Shown here piece after piece: positions 1 to 9,419 of a stretch of 23,171 nucleotides of DNA. The notes below the pieces were generated by a model. The model saw only the letters and a program-made list of their open reading frames with translations. It had not been told where the DNA came from and searched no databases. Source of the DNA: Seison nebaliae (taxonomy: Eukaryota; Rotifera; Pararotatoria; Seisonacea; Seisonidae); the NCBI GenBank assembly GCA_023231475.1, contig JALJEE010000474.1, positions 1 through 23,171 of the forward strand. The letters are read 5' to 3'. A program made the translations under genes and the position numbers. Positions within the stretch are counted from its first letter, which is position 1. Every line of letters starts with the position of its first letter.

Positions 1-166
1 ATAAAACAAATGACCATAAGAAGAAATGATGAATTTTATTTGAAATAAAGAAATTATATATAAAATTGAAAAAAATTTTTAAAAAAATATTAGTGCAAGA
101 ATGAAATTAATTTTTTATCATAATAAATACAAAATATTGGAAAATAGTGATCAATTAAAAAAATAG

Positions 167-412
167 TAAACGATGAAACCTTGGAATCAATATTATGGAA
201 AAATAGAAATAAATTACCAAATATATTTCGTCTTTATGATTCAAACATTTACGTACTAATTTAAAGTTACTTTTTTGTTCTTTTCTTGTTTACTTTATAT
301 TATTTTTTTTTTATTTCTAGGAGCAATTCAACAAATAAATCCCTCCGGCAGCTTATTCGAAATTGAAACAGCAGTAAAAAATTTTTTGCACAACAAATCC
401 CGCAAAAAATAA
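167..412 (+). CDS. C-terminal exons of an unrecognised + strand gene (partial)
   Basis: Two phase-compatible exons can be read. Exon A (167-229) follows an AG at 165-166, encodes a segment containing LWKNRNKLPNIF, and ends in phase 1 before a GT at 230. Exon B (321-412) follows a good pyrimidine-rich TTTATTTCTAG acceptor and encodes about 30 residues containing AIQQINPSGSLFEIETAV, ending FLHNKSRKK and TAA. The intron between them is 91 bp. The basic C-terminus could be nuclear or nucleolar, but this is only an impression. I do not recognise the family. Exon B is the firmer of the two; exon A depends on a weak donor, and an alternative donor at 248 would be out of phase with exon B. Earlier exons would lie left of the window. 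Confidence 0.35.
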
Positions 413-548
413 CAATATGGTTATTAAAAAATAACAATAACATATCTTTTAAAATTTTTTATGTTTCTTCTGTTTTTTATTAACTTACTTCAACTTTTGG
501 AGATAAATTTTGTTCTTCTATTTATATTACTTTGACTTCATACTAACA

Positions 549-735
549 TGGGTCAGTAGCTCAGTTGTTTGATTACAAGTAAATTTCTCGTGGTTCGAAA
601 CCAAGTAGGTGCGATAAAAATTTATAATTGGGAAACGAGTTAAAATACCATTAGGTTCTCATTAGGTTATGTAAAGAACGTCAAAACCAACTAATGCATG
701 ATAATAAACTGTAAAAATTGCATAAAATGTGGACT
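549..735 (+). mobile_element. tRNA-derived SINE-like element
   Basis: A polymerase III type promoter is visible. An A-box-like TAGCTCAGTTG lies at 557-567, and a perfect B box GGTTCGAAACC (consensus GGTTCGANNCC) at 592-602, with spacing close to that of a tRNA gene. The D and acceptor stems do not fold properly, so this is not an intact tRNA gene. The tRNA-like head (about 551-622) runs into unrelated A/T-rich sequence, as in a SINE body. The 3' boundary is a guess because I found no target-site duplication and no second copy in the window. Confidence 0.42.
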
Positions 736-926
736 TGTCATTGTTCATAAATTGAGAAAATAAAGATACTATGACTACTAAACAATGATAACTAATTACT
801 AATCTTAGTGAGAGATAATAATATCGTGGTTCCCTGACTGTTAAAATTCTTAATTAGTTTGAAATTTTTCAAATTTTAAGTTTCTAAAAATGATAAAACT
901 GCAGATTTAAAGCTCTTTATAACGTG

Positions 927-1117
927 TAAATAGAGCTCTAAAAGACGTTAAATAGAGCTCTAAAAGACGTTAAATAGAGTTCTAAAGGACGTTAAATAGA
1001 GCTCTAAAAGACTCTAAATAGAGCTCTAGAAGACGTTAAATAGAGCTCTAGAAGACGTTAAATAGAGCTCTAAATCACCTTGTTTTGGAGCTCTAAATCA
1101 CCTTGTTTTGGAGCTCT
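927..1117. repeat. GAGCTC-cored 22/23-bp minisatellite
   Basis: Seven successive 22-bp units built on TAAATAGAGCTCTAAAAGACG start at 927, 949, 971, 993, 1015, 1037 and 1059, with a few substitutions. The array then changes to two identical 23-bp units (1065-1087 and 1088-1110) that keep GAGCTCTAAA but carry TCACCTTGTTTTG, and ends at a last GAGCTCT. Each unit is centred on a palindromic AGAGCTCT. There is no coding potential. Confidence 0.9.
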
Positions 1118-1131
1118 TTTCCGACGAAACT

Positions 1132-1175
1132 AGCCCTTCAGAGAGCGCTAAAATTTAGCGCTTCAAGTGAGGGCT
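1132..1175. repeat. Nested inverted repeat / palindrome
   Basis: A perfect 9-bp inverted repeat around one base (AGCGCTAAA-A-TTTAGCGCT, 1144-1162) is nested between outer arms AGCCCT (1132-1137) and AGGGCT (1170-1175). It sits exactly between the minisatellite and the PABP-like fragment. It could be a hairpin or the scar of a small element; its function is unknown. Confidence 0.75.
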
Positions 1176-1185
1176 TAAATGTATA

Positions 1186-1644
1186 CTAGGGTTTCTCGGC
1201 ACTTTCCCAATTTGTGAAATTGATGAACCCAAATCCTTTACTGCGTCCTCGATTATCTTTCATTACAACAGCTGAAATTATTTCACCGAATTCTTCAAAC
1301 ATTTTCAACAACGATTCATCGTCTAAGAAATAACCAAAATTGTTTATATAAATATTGATAAAAGGGTTGTCGTATAATTTCCTCTCATTTTTTGGAATAA
1401 ATTGTGTTACTTTCAAAGTATAACCACTTAAGGATTTCTCGTTATACTTCGCTGTAAATTTTTCGGCGTGACGTTCGTGAAGAAAATTAACATCGGTTTT
1501 TCGTTAGTTTAAATGACAAAATTTCTCCAAATTCATCCACCAAATATTGGAACAATCGTCTAGCGCTCATGGAAGGAGGCAAATTGCGGATTATAATATT
1601 ACCTTCGTTGGATTGTCTTCCATATTTAGTTATAAATCGTCCAT
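1186..1644 (-). pseudogene. Decayed poly(A)-binding-protein-like fragment (RRM2-RRM3)
   Basis: Read on the minus strand, the segment gives GNIIIRNLPPSMSARRLF, which resembles the start of PABPC RRM2. Next come an RRM-like tail (AEKFTAKYNEKSLSGYTLKV), a linker with NERK, and most of RRM3 with RNP2 (INIYINNFG) and RNP1 (KGFGFINF). The RRM2 parts lie in two frames joined at an A-rich run near 1495-1505, and RRM2 lacks a normal RNP1. The frame closes at TAG (1186-1188) in the middle of RRM3; RRM1, RRM4 and the MLLE domain are missing. A 40-bp GT..AG intron could reconcile the frames, but it would remove residues that fit the RRM fold, so a one-base indel in a dead copy is the simpler reading. It lies about 100 bp beyond the glycerate kinase stop, on the same strand but after that gene's AATAAA. 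Confidence 0.7.
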
Positions 1645-1709
1645 ATTAATTTGCTTGGTTGTGAATGCGGCAACAGAAAATTAAATTTTTCAACTTAAAT
1701 TAAAAGTTT

Positions 1710-1715
1710 TTTATT
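1710..1715 (-). promoter_or_regulatory. Poly(A) signal of the glycerate kinase gene
   Basis: AATAAA on the minus strand, 35 bp past the glycerate kinase stop. It separates that transcript from the PABP-like fragment. Confidence 0.5.
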
Positions 1716-1749
1716 TAAATAAAATGGGGATAGATAAAATGATATAGTT

Positions 1750-3751
1750 CTAAACTTTAAATGGGTTATTAGATTCTGCTTCTCTCTCATTCAACCGAAT
1801 TCGTTTGGTGTGTAAACGCTTTGACTGAATTAAAATAAAAGTCTGTGTCATCACATTTGTTGGTGAGACATCGAATTTAATCGATTGGTTCAATTCATCG
1901 ATTAATGTCCCTGAATCATTTCTTTTTAAGTGATCGATCACTTTGTTTTCCATTTTCATTCTTAATCTTGAACGACTCTGATAAGATGGATCATTCGAAC
2001 TTAATTTCCGAGATACCATTAAGTCAATGAGATCGGACGATAAATATGCTCCAGCATTCTGACTATTACCATCTTTTCCTTTGGTAGCAAAACTGGCAAA
2101 ATTAACTTCGAATACATCATCCAATATATCATATTTTCGAGATAATCGATTCATTTCTAATCCTGCATGAAGGATTATTGCCTGATTGACACCTCCAACT
2201 CCACGTTCTTTTTTTGGAATTAGTTCATATGTCGGTTTTCCACTCATCATTAAACAGAGATTAAAATCTTCAAAATTCGTTCGATAATCATTTAAAAATT
2301 GAACGAATTGATTAAATCTCTTTTTACTCATAATTTGAGTTTTGAGTATTTCTGTTTCTAAATGAGCGATAGATTGAGGATTTTTTCTTTCTAAATAACT
2401 ACAACTGAAAAGTGACAAGAGTGCCAATGATTTACCTACTTGATTTCCATGAAAATCAATGGCGGTGTTAACTACGAACGTCAGATATCCCATTTCTTGT
2501 TCGATAAAAGGAATTGTCTTTTCTATGGTTTGTACGTTGTCAGTGAGTATAATATTTAACGGAAATGTTCCATCTTTCTTCATTTGCTCATTCAACTGAT
2601 GAGGTCCCATTGAAATGTTTTCATAACCTGGTTTGTTAAACGACGATTCTTCAATTTTAGCAGCTTCTGTTTTTATAAAATTTTGAATTGTATTCGGTAA
2701 ACTATCCCAGACCTCCAAACGAATCAATAAACTTTTACAAAGTTTTGGACAAAATTGCTCATAAATTGTTGGACTTGACGCCACTTCCTTTCCAGTTCGT
2801 TTCATATCGATTACATCTGAGATAATTAATCCGATTATCTAAATCATAAATTTTCATTATATTTATTTAATTAAAAAAGAACTTTAGCCGGTAATGCTGT
2901 TTTAATTAATTGCCCACCTTTTAATAGAGATAAAGTTTTCCTAATAAAGTTCAATTGAGTTTTAGTGACATTTTTTCTTTTGAGAATTTTATGTAAATTA
3001 GTTATATCTTCCAACGATATACCAGCTGCGGGTAATGTTACCAATGACGAACCACCACCTTTGAATAATGGAATATAAATATTTTTATAAGTTTTAAAGA
3101 ACCTGAAATAATGACAAATAAAATATCATTCTCACCAATTCTCTTCAACATTTGATGAATTTCAACAGCAGCTTTTTTTGATTCTGTGTTATGTTCTTCT
3201 TCTTCTTCTGATTCAAAAGTTCTTACAGTTCCTTTTTCATTGTTTATAGAATTTACATCATTAGGAATATCAACACTAAATTGGAATCATAATAACTATT
3301 AGATGGGTATTAAATGAGACTAACAGTTTATATTTGTCTTTATATCCAGTTATAGTACTGATGATAGATTCTTTCAAATGATCTCCCACTAAATCTTGTA
3401 GAGCGTAACATGCTCCCAAAACTGAACGTCCAAAAGCAGCGACATGAACGTTATTATCCAGTTTGAAATAATGTTGGTTATCAATAATTAATTGATTATC
3501 ATTATAAACTTTTATTCTCTCCAAAACACATTTGGCGGGATCCGCATTCTTCAGTAGTTCCTTTACAATGATGAAGGAATACTTTTCAATATCTTTCAAC
3601 TTTTGACTCTTCAAATCGAAATTTAAGGGGATACTAAATTCTATAATCTCAAATTAGAAGTTCAGTTCAATATCCAAAAAAATTAACTTTCATATTTTCT
3701 ATTTAATTCGTACTTGCTAATGTTTGAAATTCTCTTCTGACACTTCACCAT
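1750..3751 (-). CDS. GLYCTK: Glycerate kinase homologue (GLYCTK, MOFRL family), probably catalytically impaired
   Basis: Five exons on the minus strand: 3714-3751, 3325-3633, 3103-3275, 2883-3058 and 1750-2838. The introns are 80, 49, 44 and 44 bp, all GT..AG and in phase, giving about 594 residues (human GLYCTK: about 523). The family normally phosphorylates D-glycerate in serine and fructose catabolism. Landmarks in order are AAFGRSVLGA, an acidic loop, ISGGGSSLVTLPAAGISLED, RKTLSLLKGG, LIISDVID, and a C-terminal MOFRL half with GKPTYEL, GGVNQA, KDGNSQNAGAY and SPTNVM. All align with human GLYCTK as I recall it. Several near-invariant positions differ: GFGKA is AFGRS, RGGRNQE is VGGVNQA, SGPT is SSPT, and GGTDGxDGPTEAAGA is degenerate. 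The frame is fully open, so it looks like an expressed pseudo-kinase or a divergent enzyme rather than a dead gene. An in-frame ATG at 3766 is an alternative start. The gene is divergent from BAG6. Confidence 0.85.
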
Positions 3752-5273
3752 ATTAGTGCAAGACATCGAACGTCTTATTAAGTTGTTGACACTTCTCAGT
3801 GCAAAGTTAAACATGTTCAATAATTTTTCGATTTAAGAACGAATCTGCTGATAAATTTACTTAAAATAAATTCTCCACAATATCCTCAGGATCACAATAG
3901 ATCAGTTTACAATGAAAATATGATGATATAAACTAATTCTCAATTCAAACAGATACGTTTCTTTACTTTCAGTTTTTAGTTCCTATTCTTGATATACTGT
4001 CTAATTGTGAACTGTAATTTGTGTTCACGCGCAATAATATTTATACACTCCATTTTTGGACAGTTCTACTAGTTTTTGTCACTTTTTTATCTTCGGATTA
4101 GAACTTTTTCCTTTCCTTATTGGTCAAGAATATTTGAAAATAATTCATGAATGAATGTCTTTTCTCAAGGTATAATTCATCCCATCAAGGAATCTAATTT
4201 ATCTCTTCCATCTTAAATTCAGTGTAACCATTTTTTTCACTTCCGTTAAATTTTTTGTGAAGTTCTAGTGAAATTTTTCACGTTTCCATTAACTTCGATA
4301 TTATTTCGAATATTCTGAAATATTTTCCAGATGAAATCACTGATCACAATACTTATTTTTTTTTATTTGTCCCATGGGAATATGATTTGATTTTGCCCAA
4401 TTCTACTGCTTATTTAAAGAAATCATTTATATATCTTTATTGGAAGTTTATTGGAATTCTACTCATTTACAAGTTAATTTTTTTTTTCAATCTTAAATTA
4501 ATTAGTATTTATTAATCAGTTTATTAAGTTTGATCAGTTATGAACAGGTTGAAGTACAAATAAATTGTATCTATAAATAGTAAAAAATCTGATATATCCT
4601 CATGTAGTCTTTATAATTTCCAACATTTTGAATTCCAGAGTTTTGAGATTGTGTTTAACAATCATCAGGAAGACAATTAAATAACAGAAAATAATACTTT
4701 TCGGCTGGAATTTTTATAAAAGAAATGGAAAGAAATTAATTTTAAAATTTTTTAAAATGTGTCTACATAGAGGAAATTGTCGATAAAATATTTAAAAACG
4801 TTTTGAAAATATAGGTGACGTAATAAGGAAGTAATCGTATATTTGAATAATTTTTTCGAAGAGAAAGAGCATCAAAATTTCTTAATAATGAAGCTTTATT
4901 CTCAAATTTTTTTTAGAACATTCTAGAAATTTTACATAAATATTTTCTCACATATTAAACGAGCGTCAGCTGTACAATCTGCTCATTTAAAAATAAAACA
5001 ATAAAATATAGAAAGTTTACTTCAAATATTTTATTCCATCTTTTTTCCATCTTTTTTCCCAACGTAATTTGATGAGTGGAATTGAATATTTCTCACTTTT
5101 TATCTCACCATTTCTAACAATCAGACGAAAGAGGAAAATATGAATGTGATGGATAAATAAATGATTTTTCTAATTCATTTCGATTCGTTTCTTAACAGTG
5201 CAAGAAAATAATTTCTTATTATTTTCTTCATTCTCATTTCATCAATAGATCTTATTTCAATTTATTACAAATA
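3752..5273. other. Divergent intergenic spacer between glycerate kinase and BAG6
   Basis: About 1.5 kb of AT-rich DNA with many poly-T runs and no open frame that looks coding. It must carry both promoters. The only motif I can name is the heat-shock element at 4915-4929. Confidence 0.7.
4915..4929. promoter_or_regulatory. Three-unit heat-shock element upstream of BAG6
   Basis: AGAACATTCTAGAAA matches nGAAnnTTCnnGAAn exactly: GAA 4916-4918, TTC 4921-4923, GAA 4926-4928. It lies about 350 bp upstream of the BAG6 start codon. HSF1 control would suit a cytosolic quality-control chaperone. The motif is short, so the function is inferred. Confidence 0.45.
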
Positions 5274-8200
5274 ATGATTGAAGTGGTTGTTAAGACGTTG
5301 AACGGTGATAATTTCAATTATTCCGTTCCTGAAGATGTTAAATTTTGTTCTCTTTCCAAAAATCATTATTCTTTCCCATTAGGCAACTGTCGAGAATTTC
5401 AAATCGATGATTGCTGAGAAGATGTCAATTCCGATTAATTTACAACGATTAATCTATCAAGGACGTGCATTGGAGAACGCGAAATTATTAGCAGAATACG
5501 GTTTTCTATTATTTCTCAATTTATTTAAATTTATTTATAATTTTTTTTTTGAATTTCCAAAAAGATGTCCATGAGAAAGTTGTACATTTAGTTCAACGTC
5601 CTGGACCACCCGTTCAAAATCCGTTGCCTAATGCTGCAGATACACAACCGATTATTGTTCCAAATGTGGATACACCTGATACGGCCCAATTGATCTTTAC
5701 CAGTGTCTTACAACCCGATTTTTCCGTTAATTTTTTAAATTATATTTAAATTATTTTTAAAAAATTAATTGCTTTGTTTAGGCTCTTAGTCGTCGATTAC
5801 AATTCGAATTACATCCGTCAATTAATATCGTAGAAGAGGAAGATGTTTATTCATTTATTAGTAGTAATTGATAAATTCATATTTGTAGAGGATTGTGGTG
5901 GATTTGGAAAATTTTGTTATGTTACAAAATGGGAAAGTTATTCGTCGGAAACATGAGAAGATTCGACAAGCGATAACTACGTTGGAAACGATAATTGAAC
6001 AATTGGAACGGTTATGGAATAAATCGGAAGATATTCGAAGTGAGAATTGGATCAGCATTTCTGAAGATGATGATAGTAGTTCATCATTGAATCTTGATCG
6101 TGATTCTGATACGAATATTCGTCGAATTACTGATCCAACATTTCCCAGTCATGCTGAATTGTTTGCTCGTCTCACCCAATTGCAGAGAACGTTGGAACCG
6201 TTTTATAATGCTTATCAACAATTATTGAGTGACGATTTGGATTATGATGAGGAGGATAATATTTTAGATAAGACAATTGAGAAAGAAGAAAATGAAGTGA
6301 ATGATGAAGAAGAAGAAAAGAAAAAGAAGAAGGAAAATGAAGAAGATTCTCAAATGAATTCATCAGATGGTGTTCGTGATATACCGAGTATACCAACCAC
6401 ATTCTCAACTGAATCAAGAATAACGATTGGACAAATGTCTAATACGGATGATAATCGATGGAATAAATCAGTTCGAGCACAAACATTCTGTTCGTTAGTT
6501 CATGAAGCCATTCACACCACATCACACGCATATCATTCATTAAGTGAAATCGAATTAGATTTCATATCTCAATCTCCCCCACGTATGTTACGACCGATTG
6601 AAGGAACGACTGTTGATGAAACTCAATTACCGTTATTCTCTCGATTATTCCAATCGAATAGTCGTACATCGAACATTCGAACAAGAGGACGAAGAAATGA
6701 TAATCAAAATAATAGTAATATCGTTCCAGATATGGATGATATGGAAAATAATGATAATAATTTATCAACTTCTTTCCGAAATCATCATGGTCGGATTCGA
6801 CATCCACGATCATTATCTACCAGAATTAGTAATTCTCGACGTGGTTCCGAATTTCCAACTTTTTCATTATTTGATGATTCCGAATTCGAAATAACAATTC
6901 CATCTACACAAATTGGTGGAGTCATTTCACAACCGGTCATTTCAGTAGCGACATCCTTGCCAACCTCCACATCCATTAGTAATAGTAATGGAGAGATGAG
7001 TGGAGCGTCATATTTACCCTTCAATCTTCTTAATTCAACTCTCAATCAAACAGTGACAACGACTCAGACATCTAACACGATGCCCACAAATACAGGTGCG
7101 TCTACCAATGGATTACATCGTGTAGCTGGTGGATATGTTCAAGGGATGATTCATGCATTAGGTGTCGACTCGAACGGAAATCAAATTCATCATAATCGAG
7201 TTCTCGATCCATCCACATTATCATCGATGATAAATTCATTACAAAATTTAGGGCCAAATAATCAATTCAATGTGGTGGGAATGCCGACCAATTTCTCCAG
7301 TAATGCTTCTGTATCTACGACCGTCCCCACTTCTCTAACAACAACAACATCGAATATTGTTTCATCTGCACCGAATAATGTTTCTGGTATAACTTCGACA
7401 CCGTCGTTATCGTCGTCGTCACAAGTTCCTCAAAATGTTAATATGTTTGTGCAGATGGATGGTGGAATTTTAAGTGGAGCTGATATGCCACCATTTGTCC
7501 GATTACGATCATCATCAATTGAAAGACCACCAACTGTACGTTATCCTACTACGTCGTCGAATAATCGAATTCAACGAACATCGACCATTGTTCAACCGAT
7601 GACAATCGAAGATGGAGATAATCGAGTGAGAATCATTAACAATTGTTGTCGTTCACGTTATCGTCCGTCGTGTATTCGACCGAGCGACATTCCCTCCAAC
7701 ACTAGTCGAGAGGCATTGCCAATGTATTTGAAACGCATATTCAATGCAACCGTTTGTTTAATCGGTGAATGTTGGTCGGGATTACGACGAATTGAAAGTT
7801 AAACTATATTTAAATTTAAATATTAAATTATATAAAATAATATAAATATTAATTACATTTTTTTTTATAGTTGTTCGAGGACGACCGGCACCATTGAGAG
7901 ATTATCCCAATTGGGCTATGATTAATTTCCGTCATAACATTTCTGCATTGATCAGTTATCGTGCATTATCTCGATGTATGCCCAGATTTATTACGAATGA
8001 AAATATGGCAAATGGATTACTCTTACGAAGTAGTACGAGATCTCAACGAATTCCTCGAATTCGTCAAATTGACATTACTGAACGTGTTCATTTTTCATTA
8101 CCACGTCCTGTTCGTACATCGGCAACAATACCATCTTCATCAATTAGCACAACATCGTCAACATACACCTTCACTACTACAACATCATCAACGACCACAT

Positions 8201-9073
8201 CGACTGGCCCAGTACCATCGACAAGTTCCTCGTCGATTCCTGAGAATAATATTCACCATCAACTACATCATGTTGTACATCATTTGAATCAATTATGTTC
8301 CAATTCGTCGACTGTCACTTCATCATCTCAACAACCAATGATAACGACAGCTAACAGTACTCCAATTGATGGTTCCATTTCCATCACTTCATTTGGAATT
8401 AGTCCAAATGTCACCATATCATCCCAATCAGCATTACCACCTGGATTCCTTCAATCAATTCCCAGTTTCCTTAATAATATCATGTCGAACATTTCCACAT
8501 CAACATTTACTGTACCATCATCTACCATAACAACATCGTTATCATCATCTTCATCATCAATTCAATTTAATACAAATGTTACTTCGACGATGGTTCCCAC
8601 CATGTCAACTTCTACTGCCAATATGTGTCCTACACGTGAATCTGCTCCAAGAATGACAATTTCTTCTGCTCCTCTTTCAACAACAACAACACGTCGACCA
8701 ATAGTAACAGTGGGCGCTTCGGGAGAGAATGTGGAAGCGAATGTGCCGAATGACAACAATCGATTAACAAATAATAAACGTCGACCTAATTCGATTAGTG
8801 AAGATGATGTTAGTCCGCCACGTTCTCGCGCATGGGAAAGTAGCGTTCCAGCCGATTGGTTGGAACAAATCCAATTCGATACTCAACAAAATCAACAAAT
8901 TGACGTGGATGATTTCTCATTACCATATATTGAAGGAATTGAGAATCGTCAAAAGAGAGTTTCCTTTTAATTATTTTTTTTAAATTAATTAATTCTCTAA
9001 AATTAATTTTTAGTTATTGTTACAAAATTTAATTAACGAAAAGAAATCGGGAACGGATGATCCGATGAGTTAA
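5274..9073 (+). CDS. BAG6: BAG6/Scythe homologue (large ubiquitin-like chaperone)
   Basis: Seven exons: 5274-5336, 5383-5500, 5565-5725, 5782-5844, 5889-7797, 7871-8958 and 9014-9073. Introns are 44-73 bp and in phase, giving 1153 residues. The ubiquitin-like domain is residues 1-75, with QRLIYQGRALENAKLLAEY and KVVHLVQRPGPP matching BAG6 QRLIYQGRVLQDDKKLQEY and KVIHLVERAPP. Next come a helical BAG6 central domain (about 136-375, split by an acidic/lysine-rich insert), a long Ser/Thr-rich low-complexity region (in place of the vertebrate Pro-rich one), and the C-terminal signature RAWESSVPADWLEQIQFDTQ (human PWAAAVPPEWVPIIQQDIQS). It ends in a short last exon, LLLQNLINEKK. In vertebrates BAG6 holds hydrophobic clients with UBL4A and GET4, feeding tail-anchored proteins to GET3 or mislocalised proteins to degradation. 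The start is the first ATG and opens directly into the ubiquitin-like fold. Confidence 0.92.
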
Positions 9074-9098
9074 ATAATTAATCGATAATTTAAACAAT

Positions 9099-9104
9099 AA
9101 TAAA
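9099..9104 (+). promoter_or_regulatory. Poly(A) signal of BAG6
   Basis: AATAAA 25 bp after the BAG6 stop, well before the start of the next gene at 9420. Confidence 0.5.
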
Positions 9105-9419
9105 CTCGATAATTATTCTCATAAATAATTTCGGAAAACTTTATTAACTCTTAAACACTTTTTTCCTCGGAATGAAAAAAAAATTAGATGAATTTTATCC
9201 TTCTTAAAGATGGAAATTGTTGTTAAATTTCATTCGATTTCAGTCAGAAATTTCTCTCTTTTTTTCTTTGTTAAATGGAAACTTTTAAATGAAATTAAAC
9301 TTTCTTTTCTGCATTCGCTTTCTGTTGTTGTTAATGTTGTCTCTTATAATTTTTTATTTGTGTTAGTTAAAGACTTTAGTTTTCTTTTCCGCTTTTTATA
9401 TTCTTATACCAATTTCTGG

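Noticed and set aside
551-622. Functional tRNA gene
   Set aside because: A and B boxes are present, but acceptor, D and anticodon stems do not pair and no CCA-ready 3' end is visible; a tRNA-derived SINE fits better.
4300-4325. Second heat-shock-like site (GAATATTCTGAAA)
   Set aside because: The third unit is one base out of phase, so it does not meet the consensus.
9210-9419. Longer N-terminus of the BAG6 paralogue from the in-frame ATG at 9210
   Set aside because: MEIVVKF looks superficially like a ubiquitin-like first strand, but the following residues are Phe/Leu/Asn-rich noise and a complete ubiquitin-like domain starts at 9420.
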